DNA from: Vagococcus carniphilus
GTDB taxonomy: Bacteria; Bacillota; Bacilli; Lactobacillales; Vagococcaceae
DNA length: 64,000 nt
Reading direction: 5' to 3'
Assembly: GCF_014397115.1 (NCBI RefSeq)
Contig: NZ_CP060720.1
Coordinates: 2,682,001-2,746,000, forward strand
Position 1 is the stretch's first letter. Each line of letters begins with the position of its first letter. The translations under genes and the position numbers were made by a program. A model generated the notes under the pieces. It saw nothing but the letters and a program-made list of their open reading frames with translations, had not been told where the DNA came from and did not search any database. Positions 27,589-35,967 of this stretch are shown here, piece by piece.

Positions 27589-27768
27589 TGTGTAAAATAA
27601 TGCAGCTAAAAAATAAGCAGCTCGTCATTAGTTTGTTTGCCTATCTAGGTTCAATTGAGTAGCCACGGCTGCAAGGGTGAAGATTGAAAAATAAACTAAG
27701 CGAATGTTAATATTTTTAAGAAATTATTTTACTCCAAATACAAACGAAATTTATTGGAGGAATTATTC
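27589..27768 (+). promoter_or_regulatory. Long structured 5' leader of rpsD (likely S4 autoregulatory RNA)
   Basis: The predicted transcript has about 180 nt before the rpsD ATG. GGCTGCA at 27667-27673 can pair with TGCAGC at 27601-27606 or with GCAGC at 27617-27621, giving two exclusive folds; a small CCT/AGG hairpin is inside. S4 is known to repress its own mRNA in Firmicutes through a structured leader. That this leader binds S4 is inference from position and pairing. Confidence 0.6.
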
Positions 27769-28380
27769 ATGTCACGTTATACTGGACCAAGTTGGAAAAT
27801 CTCAAGACGTTTAGGCATTTCATTATCAGGAACTGGTAAAGAATTAGCTCGTCGTCCTTACGCACCAGGTCAACACGGACCTAACCAAAGAAGAAACAAA
27901 TCTGAGTACGGTTTACAATTAACTGAAAAACAAAAATTACGTCATACTTACGGCTTAACTGAGCGTCAATTCCGTAACTTATTTATGGCTGCTGGTAACA
28001 TTACTGAAGGTAAACATGGTGTTAACTTCATGATCTTACTAGAACAACGTTTAGATAACGTAGTTTTCCGTTTAGGTTTAGCAACTACTCGTCGTCAAGC
28101 ACGTCAATTTGTTAACCATGGTCACATTTTAGTTGACGGTAAACGCGTAGATATCCCATCTTACCGTGTAGAACCAGGTCAAGTGATCTCAGTTCGCGAA
28201 AAATCTAAAGATTTAGCATTCATCAAAGAAGCAGTAGAATCTACATTAGGTCGTCCTGCATTTGTAAGCTTTGACGCTGAAAAATTAGAAGGTAGCTTAA
28301 CTCGTTTACCAGAACGTGAAGAGTTATCACAAGATATTGATGAGTCATTCGTAGTTGAATTCTACAACAAATTACTTTAA
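27769..28380 (+). CDS. rpsD: 30S ribosomal protein S4
   Basis: 203 residues, canonical length for the zinc-free S4. The N-terminal [14 protein letters not shown] and the S4 RNA-binding domain (about 92-155; [27 protein letters not shown]) are intact. The ATG at 27769 follows ATTGGAGGA; an upstream ATG at 27754 falls inside that site and is rejected. Transcribed alone, as in Bacilli. Codon use is that of a highly expressed gene. Confidence 0.98.
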   Translation: MSRYTGPSWKISRRLGISLSGTGKELARRPYAPGQHGPNQRRNKSEYGLQLTEKQKLRHTYGLTERQFRNLFMAAGNITEGKHGVNFMILLEQRLDNVVFRLGLATTRRQARQFVNHGHILVDGKRVDIPSYRVEPGQVISVREKSKDLAFIKEAVESTLGRPAFVSFDAEKLEGSLTRLPEREELSQDIDESFVVEFYNKLL

Positions 28381-28386
28381 GATATT

Positions 28387-28424
28387 CAAAAAAACCAAAA
28401 CTTACTTCAAGTTTTGGTTTTTTC
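28387..28424 (+). terminator. Terminator of rpsD
   Basis: AAAAAACCAAAACTT, ACTTC loop, AAGTTTTGGTTTTTTC, 7 bp after the stop. Confidence 0.88.
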
Positions 28425-28555
28425 TTTTGCCTAATTTGTATCTTTACTTAAACTTCAATAAGTTCTATAACAATTTATACTTAATTTGCTGTTTCTTCAA
28501 ACTTACTTTACCTTTTCTTAAAGTGTTTGTTTTATAGTATATACATACTTAATTA

Positions 28556-28637
28556 GTGGATGAACTTGGTGTTATACTTGTATAGCTGAATGGTTTTTCC
28601 TATATGTAAGGTGTAGGTTCGAATCCTACCGTCCACG
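28556..28637 (+). ncRNA. tRNA-like element (acceptor stem and T-arm, no normal anticodon arm)
   Basis: GTGGATG (28556-28562) pairs over 7 bp with CGTCCAC (28630-28636; one G-U). GTAGG-TTCGAAT-CCTAC (28613-28629) is a perfect T-arm directly joined to the acceptor strand, as in tRNA. The 50 nt between do not form standard D and anticodon arms; they can form one long hairpin CTTG-TATAG (28577-28585) with CTATA-TG-TAAG (28600-28610). CCA is not encoded. It may be a diverged or dead tRNA gene or a tRNA-like RNA. No clear promoter; TATAGT or TATATA at 28533-28543 is possible. Confidence 0.6.
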
Positions 28638-28649
28638 TTGAATCTAAAG

Positions 28650-28690
28650 AAAAAAAGCGCTAGAACTCATTTGTTCTAACGCTTATTTTT
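28650..28690. terminator. Bidirectional terminator between tRNA-like element and ABC permease gene
   Basis: AAGCG-C-TAGAAC, TCATTT loop, GTTCTA-A-CGCTT with A-run before and T-run after. Serves the minus-strand permease gene and would end a plus-strand tRNA-like transcript. Confidence 0.85.
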
Positions 28691-28695
28691 ATCTA

Positions 28696-29940
28696 TTATT
28701 TTGAAAATTTCATAGCATCCTTAAAAACATTCATCATGCTCTTATCGCTATAAATTAATACAGTTGACTTATAAGCTTTAGCTGATAATTTTAAAAGTAA
28801 GACAATAGCTACTACCAATAATCCCAATGAAATCCAAATTTCTGGGTTAGTTGCTTCATCATTCGCTATTCTTAACGGCATTGCAAATGAGGATAAGAAC
28901 GGAATATAAGAAAGAACTTTTAATACAACACTTTGAGGATTAGAAAAACCTAGAGAAGCACTTGGTATAAAACCAGCCATTACTATATACATAACAGGGG
29001 CTACTGCCTTAGATACATCTTCAACTTTACTTACTAATGATCCTGTAAAGGCTGATAATATCGTATAAATCAATACTCCTAGTAATAAGTACAACATATT
29101 ATAACCTAGCAGTCCCTTAAGCAATGCTGAAAAAGAGTTTTCTTCAAAGAAGGATTTTACGACTGTCATATCTTTTACAAATAGGTAAGCTACAGCTCCT
29201 GTTGCAATATAAATTCCAACTTGAGTTAGAATAACAAAAGCAATTCCTGTTACCTTACCATAAAAGTGTTTCGCTGCCGTTGTACTAGAGAGAATAACTT
29301 CCATAATACGTGTTCCTTTTTCTGACGCTACTTCTTGAGCTGTAATAGAAGAATAAGTCAACACTATTGTATAGATAGCAAATAAAACTCCCATTCCGAC
29401 TAGCGTCATAATCATTCTATTATTCTCATTATCTTTCATTTTTCCATCTACAAACTCAACTTGTCGTTCAGAATATCCAGCCGGAGAAAGTAAAGAACCT
29501 AATTCAGCTTGAGATAATTTTAACTGACTACTGTTCATTCCTATTTGTATTTGATTTAAATTTTGCTGAATTAGCATTGTATCTTCAGTTCCTAGAGTTT
29601 TTTTACCGATATATTGGCCATCTATTTTCATATCTTTTGATTTAATCACTAGATAACCATCTATCTCTTCTTTTTCTAAAGATTTTTTAGCCTCTTCTTC
29701 TGTTTTAATTTTTTTATTAAAATCAAAATCCTTTTTGGTTTGTGTCATAAAAGCAGTTGATAATTCACTTGTTTCACTTACCACAGCAATTTCATTAGTA
29801 TGAGAAAACTTACTACTCATAAAATTTATCCCATAAATTAAACCAATCATTACAATAGGGCCTATGATCATCGTCACAAAACTAGCCGATTTGACGTGTT
29901 TTTTATAAGTTTCTAGCGTTACTACCCAAAATTTATTCAT
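28696..29940 (-). CDS. ABC transporter permease (NatB/YhaP-like)
   Basis: 414 residues. One membrane segment lies near 20-42, then an outside domain to about 175, then five segments to the C-terminus, the ABC-2 layout of sodium or drug efflux permeases such as NatB and YhaP. It overlaps the ATPase gene by 8 bp and is the last gene of the PadR-controlled operon. Confidence 0.88.
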   Translation of the reverse strand: MNKFWVVTLETYKKHVKSASFVTMIIGPIVMIGLIYGINFMSSKFSHTNEIAVVSETSELSTAFMTQTKKDFDFNKKIKTEEEAKKSLEKEEIDGYLVIKSKDMKIDGQYIGKKTLGTEDTMLIQQNLNQIQIGMNSSQLKLSQAELGSLLSPAGYSERQVEFVDGKMKDNENNRMIMTLVGMGVLFAIYTIVLTYSSITAQEVASEKGTRIMEVILSSTTAAKHFYGKVTGIAFVILTQVGIYIATGAVAYLFVKDMTVVKSFFEENSFSALLKGLLGYNMLYLLLGVLIYTILSAFTGSLVSKVEDVSKAVAPVMYIVMAGFIPSASLGFSNPQSVVLKVLSYIPFLSSFAMPLRIANDEATNPEIWISLGLLVVAIVLLLKLSAKAYKSTVLIYSDKSMMNVFKDAMKFSK

Positions 29941-30835
29941 TGATTTCGCCTACTTTCATTCTAAATATTTCTTCTAAAGTTGGCGGTTGTTGATTAAATA
30001 CTGGTAAGTAATTTTCTTGTTTTAACGCTTCTTCAAAAACGATATGACCAACTTCTGGATTTTCTAATTGTAAGACATAAACATGCTCTCTTCTTTTTTC
30101 TATCTTCAAAACACCATGTATAGCTGTTAATTCTTCTGGAGATAACTTGGTTTCTATTTCTAGTTTAGTACGTCCAAACTGTTCTCTTATATCTTGAACT
30201 TTACCGTCTAACACCATTTCTCCATTTCTAAGCATTACCAGATGATCACAAATTTGTTCCACATTTTCCATATTGTGACTTGAAAAAATAACACATGATC
30301 CCTGATCTTTTAACTCAATAATTCCTTGTTTTAAAAGCTCTGCATTCACTGGGTCTAACCCACTAAATGGTTCATCTAAAATGACTAATTTAGGTTCGTG
30401 AATTAGTGTTGCGATTAACTGAACTTTTTGTTGGTTCCCTTTGGAAAGAGATTTAACTTTATCAGTTTTCTTTCCCTTTACTTGAAATTTATCCATCCAT
30501 TTATCAATTAACGGAACAATTTCTTTTTTTGTTTTCCCTCTTAGTTTCCCAAAATAAATTAATTGGTCTTCAATTGTTACTTTAGGATATAGACCTCTTT
30601 CTTCTGGCAAATAACCAATTATGTTATAATCCTCTTCTTTAATTGGTTGTCCATCCCATAAAATAATTCCCTTATCTTGTTCAATAAAATTTAAAATCAA
30701 ACGAAATGTTGTTGATTTTCCAGCTCCATTTTGTCCAATTAAACCTAAAATTTTTCCATTTGGAATTTCAAACGTGACATTATCAACAGCTGTCATATCT
30801 CCAAATGATTTTGTTAACCCTTCAACTTTTAACAT
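29933..30835 (-). CDS. ABC transporter ATP-binding protein (NatA/YhaQ-like)
   Basis: 300 residues. Walker A GQNGAGKST near 35, signature LSKGNQQKV near 130, Walker B LVILDEPFSGLDP near 150 and H-loop SSHN near 185. The C-terminal domain of about 80 residues, with VFNQQPPTLEEIF at its end, is typical of NatA/YhaQ ATPases. It works with the overlapping permease; the substrate is unknown. Confidence 0.94.
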   Translation of the reverse strand: MLKVEGLTKSFGDMTAVDNVTFEIPNGKILGLIGQNGAGKSTTFRLILNFIEQDKGIILWDGQPIKEEDYNIIGYLPEERGLYPKVTIEDQLIYFGKLRGKTKKEIVPLIDKWMDKFQVKGKKTDKVKSLSKGNQQKVQLIATLIHEPKLVILDEPFSGLDPVNAELLKQGIIELKDQGSCVIFSSHNMENVEQICDHLVMLRNGEMVLDGKVQDIREQFGRTKLEIETKLSPEELTAIHGVLKIEKRREHVYVLQLENPEVGHIVFEEALKQENYLPVFNQQPPTLEEIFRMKVGEINE

Positions 30836-30846
30836 ACGAATCCTCC

Positions 30847-31536
30847 TTAAAATAAGTTAAAATAACCAAAAACAAAGCCTATAATTCCCCCAACTACACC
30901 ACCTAGCGTTAAAGACAAAACAACATCTCGTTTGAATCGTTGTTTGATGGCAAATTTCTGAGGTTGTTTAAAATAAGAACTTCTCTTTAAATAAATTGAT
31001 TTGTAATAAACAATTGCCAAAATACAACCTAAAGGAAACATTAAAGTAAATAAAACCATTGCATTCACACTGAACGATAGAGCCACATGTTTACCAAAAA
31101 AAGAAGTAAAAAGTGGATTTTTCAAAATTAAAATAGCTAACAAACCAATAAGAAAAGGAATAAATGAATTAAGTAAAACCCATGTATGTTCTCTTTTTAT
31201 TCTAGTAGAAAAACTTTCCTCGTCAGTATAAACACTTTCAATTTCTTCTGGTGCCTTAAATATGAAATAACGATTTCGATATCGCGTTATCTCTTCCCAA
31301 CCAGCTGCTTCATAAATTTCTAAATACTCCGGAATATCAGCTTTTTTTCCAGGATAAAAGTCAATTGTCACTTGGCAATTTTCTTTTGGGACTGGTTTTA
31401 ACTTATAAAAGCCAAACCAGTTAATCGATTCAATCTCCCAACCCTCAGCCAACTCTTTTGCTAAACGTTGCCCCTCTAACTCTGCGTAAAAAGCTAATCC
31501 TTTTGAATAGATAATTTTTTTATTTCCTATTTTCAT
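30847..31536 (-). CDS. DUF2812 membrane protein
   Basis: 229 residues. The cytoplasmic first half has the DUF2812 pattern (GLAFYAELEGQRLAKELAEGWEIESINWFGFYKLK) and there are three membrane segments at about 118-140, 152-175 and 200-225. Genes of this family typically sit next to a PadR regulator, as here, where the start overlaps padR by 17 bp. ATG 31536 has AGGTGGAG upstream. A link with PadR-type control of envelope stress is known by association only. Confidence 0.85.
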   Translation of the reverse strand: MKIGNKKIIYSKGLAFYAELEGQRLAKELAEGWEIESINWFGFYKLKPVPKENCQVTIDFYPGKKADIPEYLEIYEAAGWEEITRYRNRYFIFKAPEEIESVYTDEESFSTRIKREHTWVLLNSFIPFLIGLLAILILKNPLFTSFFGKHVALSFSVNAMVLFTLMFPLGCILAIVYYKSIYLKRSSYFKQPQKFAIKQRFKRDVVLSLTLGGVVGGIIGFVFGYFNLF

Positions 31537-31849
31537 TAGCTCCACCTTTTCTCTCGGACAAAAGACTTTCTCCTGCAAGATAAAATAGCCTCCGTCTTTC
31601 AACTTCCTCTTCTAATTTTTCAATCCCCGATTCTGTAATTAAATAAACTTTTTTCCGATCATCATCTTGTTCTAATGCGATGAATTCACTTTTTAATAAT
31701 TTTTTTAAAATAGTATACATACTTGCAGGCCCAATACTAACTCGTCCCTCTGTAATCTCAGTAATTTGTTTCATAATGGCATAACCATGCTTAGGTTCTA
31801 ACAATGCTAGCAATATCAAATAATTTGAATCTGTCAATGGTTCATCCAT
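31520..31849 (-). CDS. PadR-family transcriptional regulator
   Basis: 109 residues. Winged helix with LILLALLEPKHGYAIMKQI at 12-30, IGPASMYTILKKLLKSEFI at 40-58 and the wing DDDRKKVYLITESG. It belongs to the short PadR-s2 group. ATG 31849 follows GGGGGAG; longer frames run through the operators. It is the first gene of a four-gene operon (padR, DUF2812, ATPase, permease), and tandem palindromes over its promoter argue for autorepression. Confidence 0.92.
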   Translation of the reverse strand: MDEPLTDSNYLILLALLEPKHGYAIMKQITEITEGRVSIGPASMYTILKKLLKSEFIALEQDDDRKKVYLITESGIEKLEEEVERRRLFYLAGESLLSERKGGANENRK

Positions 31850-31867
31850 TTTTTCTCCCCCTAAAAC

Positions 31868-31916
31868 TATATCACTCAACAATATATCGTTAGGTGATAT
31901 ATCACTTAATGATATA
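31868..31916. promoter_or_regulatory. Two tandem PadR operators
   Basis: Site 1 (31898-31916) is TATATCA-N5-TGATATA, a perfect 7-bp inverted repeat. Site 2 (31868-31886) is TATATCA-N5-CAATATA, 5 of 7 matches. Their starts are 30 bp apart, about three helical turns, so two dimers would bind the same face. Site 1 covers the -10 box. Confidence 0.7.
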
Positions 31917-31942
31917 TTAATAAAATATATATTAATTGTCAA
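31914..31942 (-). promoter_or_regulatory. Promoter of the padR operon
   Basis: Minus strand TTGACA, 17 bp, TAATAT, about 65 bp before the padR start. The -10 overlaps operator site 1. Confidence 0.82.
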
Positions 31943-31957
31943 TATCTTTTCAAAATA

Positions 31958-32008
31958 AAAAAAGCATGACTTTCTATTTAACGATAAATAGAAAGTCATG
32001 CTTTTTAA
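31958..32008. terminator. Terminator of ndh with a perfect 22-bp stem
   Basis: AAAAAGCATGAC-TTTCTATTTA, ACGA loop, TAAATAGAAA-GTCATGCTTTTT. It ends ndh on the minus strand, 16 bp upstream of the padR -35 box. Confidence 0.9.
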
Positions 32009-32018
32009 TATTTTTATT

Positions 32019-33224
32019 TTAATGGTAGTAATCAAAACGACCTTTTTTAAGAAGTGTCTTAGTTCCTCCAGTAGTTACTAGGGATTTGTTGATAATATTT
32101 TTCTTCATAATAGAACCAATATATCCTTTAACTTCTTTACCCATCACATTACCTAAACCAACATTATTACCAATAGAAGCTACTGTTCCTAATGGTTTAT
32201 AGGTAAAGGCATCAATTGACTGATTAGATAATTTTGCAGCTAATGCATTTCCAACGTAGATACCTTGTTGAAGTGCAATCTGAGCAGTTGTTGGGAATGG
32301 ACGATTTGATTCTTTATCCATTACCGCACTAACATCACCAATCATGAAAATTTCTGGGTAGTCGGCAACTGTTAAATCATCTTGAACGACTACACGACCA
32401 CGTCGTTCATCAAAACCAGACTTACCAACAACCGCACTGCCTCGAACTCCAGTTGTCCAGATAACAGTATTCGCAGTTAACTCTTTTAACTCACCATCTT
32501 GTTCATAAACAACTGTATTTTCTTTTATTTCTTTAATTGGTGTTCCAACGATAAAGTTAACACCACGTTTTTTCAGAATATCAATACCATAAGTTCCTAG
32601 TTTTTCTGAGAACATTGGTAAAAGTGTAGGCATTGCTTCAATACATGTTATTTTAATTTTATCTTTTGGAAAATTCAATTTTTCTGCTAGCTTAGGAATA
32701 CGATTTGTAATTTCGCCTAAGTATTCAATACTCGTAAAACCTGCACCACAAACAGCAATTGATAAATCTGCTTCATCTTTTGATTTTGCATAGTTAGCTA
32801 AATTATTATCTAAATAAGCTCGGCAACTTTCTGCTGTTTTAATATCAACTAATGGTTTTGAGAATTCATTCACTCCAGGGATACCAAATGTCTCCGATTC
32901 AAAGCCTAAAGCAATCACTAAATAATCATAGCTGATTTCACCTTTTTTAGCTAATACTACTTTCTTTTCGTCTTTTTTCACAAGCGTAACCGTGTCTTCA
33001 ATAAATGTAACTTTATTCTTATCTAACACGTCTTCTACTTTAAATGTAATCTTTCCAGCAGGTTCTGTTCCAGCTGCAACTTCATGTAATTGTGTTGATT
33101 CATAATGGTAATCATTTTTATTCACCAGAATAATTTCAGCATTCACATTCTTTTTCTGCAGCTGTTTCACAGTTTTTAATCCAGCATATCCAGCACCTAG
33201 TACAACAATTTTTGGTTGACTCAT
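32019..33224 (-). CDS. ndh: Type II NADH dehydrogenase (NDH-2)
   Basis: 401 residues. The FAD site GAGYAGLKTVKQL is near residue 10, the NADH site CGAGFTSIEYLGEI near 158, and the FAD-binding MIGDVSAVMD near 285. It oxidises NADH and reduces menaquinone at the membrane without pumping protons. ATG 33224 follows GGAGGG. No cytochrome oxidase gene is in view. Single-gene transcript between its own promoter and terminator. Confidence 0.93.
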   Translation of the reverse strand: MSQPKIVVLGAGYAGLKTVKQLQKKNVNAEIILVNKNDYHYESTQLHEVAAGTEPAGKITFKVEDVLDKNKVTFIEDTVTLVKKDEKKVVLAKKGEISYDYLVIALGFESETFGIPGVNEFSKPLVDIKTAESCRAYLDNNLANYAKSKDEADLSIAVCGAGFTSIEYLGEITNRIPKLAEKLNFPKDKIKITCIEAMPTLLPMFSEKLGTYGIDILKKRGVNFIVGTPIKEIKENTVVYEQDGELKELTANTVIWTTGVRGSAVVGKSGFDERRGRVVVQDDLTVADYPEIFMIGDVSAVMDKESNRPFPTTAQIALQQGIYVGNALAAKLSNQSIDAFTYKPLGTVASIGNNVGLGNVMGKEVKGYIGSIMKKNIINKSLVTTGGTKTLLKKGRFDYYH

Positions 33225-33255
33225 CTTTTTTCCCTCCAGTGATTCTTTCCTTTTC

Positions 33256-33284
33256 ACTATAGGTTTATTTTACTTAAATGTCAA
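33256..33284 (-). promoter_or_regulatory. ndh promoter
   Basis: Minus strand TTGACA, 17 bp, TATAGT, about 32 bp before the ndh start. Near consensus. Confidence 0.85.
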
Positions 33285-33326
33285 TTATTTAGAACTATTC
33301 TAGATAAGCAACTACTAAAAACACTT

Positions 33327-33623
33327 TTAATCTTCTTTTAAAGTTCGTGAAAAATACCATAAACTGAAACTGTTTACTAAACTAACAAAACCACCATAAA
33401 TTAATAAGTGATTAACAAATTTTGTACGCGACAAACCAAAGGCATTCAATTCAATCAAAATAACTGCAAGACCAAGCATATAAGCACTCATTGTTAATTG
33501 ACTAGCATTAGCCAATACTTTTTGAGCCAACACAGACGTTTTAGCAGCAATTACTTTTCTGTAATAGTAAAACATGGAAACTAGGATAACAACAATCGAT
33601 GTAATATTAATTATTAATGACAC
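33327..33623 (-). CDS. Small YtpI-like membrane protein
   Basis: 98 residues with three hydrophobic segments (2-20, 45-63, 75-92) and a short charged KED end. Length and pattern (YYYRKVIAAKTSVLAQKVLANASQLTMSAYMLG) resemble B. subtilis YtpI; function is unknown. It lies between ndh and uvrC on the same strand but with gaps on both sides. Confidence 0.65.
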   Translation of the reverse strand: MSLIINITSIVVILVSMFYYYRKVIAAKTSVLAQKVLANASQLTMSAYMLGLAVILIELNAFGLSRTKFVNHLLIYGGFVSLVNSFSLWYFSRTLKED

Positions 33624-33691
33624 GATATTTCCCCTTTAATTATTAAGTTTAAAAAACGCTTTTTAATTGTACCACTTTTTTTCTGAAAAAA

Positions 33692-35476
33692 CTATTCATT
33701 CCCTTTTTGGAAATGTTGATAGATGTTTTCTGCTACATTCTTTGGCATTCCCTTTTGAATAATTTCCTCAATAGTTGCCTCTTTAATATTTTTGACAGAC
33801 TTAAAGTTTTTTAGTAATTCTTTCTTACGTTTAGGACCTAGTCCCTCAATTCCATCTAGTTGTGATGAAAAGCTTGTTTTACTTCTTGTTTCTCGATGGA
33901 ATGTAATAGCAAAACGGTGAACTTCATCTTGAATCCGTTGAAGTAAGAAAAATTCTGGCGAACTTCTTTTTAAAGGAATAATTTCTAATTCTGGGCCAAA
34001 TAGTAACTCACTTGTTTTATGCTTATCATTTTTAGCTAGACCTGCAATAGGGATATCTAATCCTAATTGATTATCTAAAACTTCTTGTGCTGCGTGAACT
34101 TGTCCCTTTCCTCCATCTATTAAGATTAAATCTGGTAAAGGCAAATCTTCTTTTAGTACCCTTGAATAGCGTCTATAAATAACTTCTTTCATCGATGCAT
34201 AGTCATCTGGACCTTCAACCGATTTTATTTTAAACTTCCGGTAATCTCTTTTGGAAGGTTTTCCATCAACATAAACAACCATTGCTGATACTGGATCAGT
34301 TCCCATAATATTCGAATTATCAAAGGCCTCTATTCGTCCTGGTGTTGGGATTCCCATCGCATCACCTAGTTTTTGTATCGCACCTATTGTCCGTTCTTCT
34401 TTTCTTTCAATTAAATTAAATTGCTCTGTTAAATAAATATTCGCATTTTTACTAGCTAATTCAACTAATTTTTTCTTTTCACCACGCATTGGTTGAAGAA
34501 CTTTTGTATCAACAATTGCGGCTACATCTTCTTTTGAAATATCTTTTGGAATCAAGATTTCTTTTGGAATAAAATGTTGGTTCTCTTGATAAAATTGACC
34601 AATAAATGTTAAGAAATCTTCTTCAGCTTCATTATAAAAAGGAAAGTCAAAGACACGACGCTCAATCAATTTTCCCTGTCTAACAAAGAAAACTTGAACA
34701 ACCATCCAACCTTTATCTACAGCATAACCAAATACATCTCGGTCTATAAAATCAGCATTGGTCATCTTTTGTTTCGTCATAATAGACTGAATCGCTTGAA
34801 TCTGATCTCGGTATTCAGCCGCTCTTTCAAATTCCATGTTGACTGCTGCTTTTTCCATTTTTTCTTCTAATTCTTTTTGAACCGAAACATAACCACCACC
34901 ATTTAAGAAATGTTTTATTTCTTCAACCATTTTCTTGTATTTTTCTTCCACAATTGGATTAATACACGGTCCTAAACATTGTCCCATATGGTAATACAAA
35001 CAAACCTCGTTAGGAAGATTTTTACATTTTCTAAGAGGATACATCCGGTCTAACATTTTTTTTGTTTCATTTGCCGCTCGTACATCAGGATAGGGACCAA
35101 AATAAGTAGCATTATCCTTCAAAACTTTTCTAGTAATAAGAAGCCTTGGTGCCTTCTCATTAGTAATTTTTATAAAAGGATAGGACTTATCATCTTTTAA
35201 CATGATATTGTACTTGGGCATATTTTTTTGAATTAAATTAATTTCTAATAGCAATGCTTCTGTATTTGACTCTGTCACAATATATTCAAAATCAACAATT
35301 TCACTCACTAAACGTTCTGTCTTCGTATCGTGACTTCCTGTAAAATAAGAGCGAACACGATTTTTTAGTATTTTAGCTTTACCGACATATATAATGGTTT
35401 TATTTTTATCTTTCATTAAGTAACAACCTGGTTGATCAGGTAGTAAAGCTAGTTTATTTTTAATTTGCTCATTCAT
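33692..35476 (-). CDS. uvrC: Excinuclease ABC subunit C
   Basis: 594 residues, full length. The GIY-YIG nuclease domain is at 13-95 ([25 protein letters not shown]), the UVR segment near 200-235 ([20 protein letters not shown]), the RNase H-like nuclease domain at about 370-530 ([20 protein letters not shown]) and a helix-hairpin-helix tail. It makes both cuts beside the lesion in nucleotide excision repair with UvrA and UvrB. Downstream of trxA on the same strand, behind a terminator. Confidence 0.97.
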   Translation of the reverse strand: MNEQIKNKLALLPDQPGCYLMKDKNKTIIYVGKAKILKNRVRSYFTGSHDTKTERLVSEIVDFEYIVTESNTEALLLEINLIQKNMPKYNIMLKDDKSYPFIKITNEKAPRLLITRKVLKDNATYFGPYPDVRAANETKKMLDRMYPLRKCKNLPNEVCLYYHMGQCLGPCINPIVEEKYKKMVEEIKHFLNGGGYVSVQKELEEKMEKAAVNMEFERAAEYRDQIQAIQSIMTKQKMTNADFIDRDVFGYAVDKGWMVVQVFFVRQGKLIERRVFDFPFYNEAEEDFLTFIGQFYQENQHFIPKEILIPKDISKEDVAAIVDTKVLQPMRGEKKKLVELASKNANIYLTEQFNLIERKEERTIGAIQKLGDAMGIPTPGRIEAFDNSNIMGTDPVSAMVVYVDGKPSKRDYRKFKIKSVEGPDDYASMKEVIYRRYSRVLKEDLPLPDLILIDGGKGQVHAAQEVLDNQLGLDIPIAGLAKNDKHKTSELLFGPELEIIPLKRSSPEFFLLQRIQDEVHRFAITFHRETRSKTSFSSQLDGIEGLGPKRKKELLKNFKSVKNIKEATIEEIIQKGMPKNVAENIYQHFQKGNE

Positions 35477-35526
35477 CTCGTCTCACTCCTTAGACATTCC
35501 TTTCCTAGTATACCAAGTCGTAAAAA

Positions 35527-35570
35527 AAAAATCATTCAGCAGTTCTTTTCGAACAACTGAATGATTCATT
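35527..35570 (-). terminator. Terminator of trxA
   Basis: Minus strand AATCATTCAG-TT-GTTC, GAAAA loop, GAAC-TG-CTGAATGATT followed by T7. Confidence 0.85.
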
Positions 35571-35571
35571 T

Positions 35572-35883
35572 TTATAAATGTTTATCAAAAATTGGTGCTA
35601 ATTGGGCTTTTTGGTGAACACCCACAATATTTTCTACTACTTGACCATCTTTAAACAATAACATGTTTGGAATACTCATGATACCGAATTGTTGGCTTGT
35701 TCCAGGATTTTCATCCACGTTTACTTTAACAATTTTAACACGGTCTGTATATTCTTCTGATAATTGTTCTAAAATTGGTGTTTGCATACGACAAGGACCA
35801 CACCATGGTGCCCAAAAATCAACTAATACTAAACCTTCACTTGTTTCTTCTGTAAAATTTTGATCTGTAATATTTAACAACAT
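35572..35883 (-). CDS. trxA: Thioredoxin
   Basis: 103 residues with the classic WCGPC active site (WAPWCGPCRM, near residue 28) and the cis-proline segment MSIPNML. Reduces protein disulfides in the cytoplasm with NADPH and thioredoxin reductase. Sits between mutS2 and uvrC, a common order in Lactobacillales. Confidence 0.96.
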   Translation of the reverse strand: MLLNITDQNFTEETSEGLVLVDFWAPWCGPCRMQTPILEQLSEEYTDRVKIVKVNVDENPGTSQQFGIMSIPNMLLFKDGQVVENIVGVHQKAQLAPIFDKHL

Positions 35884-35967
35884 ACTATATACACTCTCCT
35901 AATCACTTATTGCTTACAATGGAATTATACCAAAGGGGGTAATTTACTACTAGTAATTTGCTTAGAT

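Noticed and set aside
28613-28637. Phage or ICE attachment site at a tRNA 3' end
   Set aside because: No integrase gene or second copy of the 3' sequence in the window, and the 5' acceptor strand is also present.
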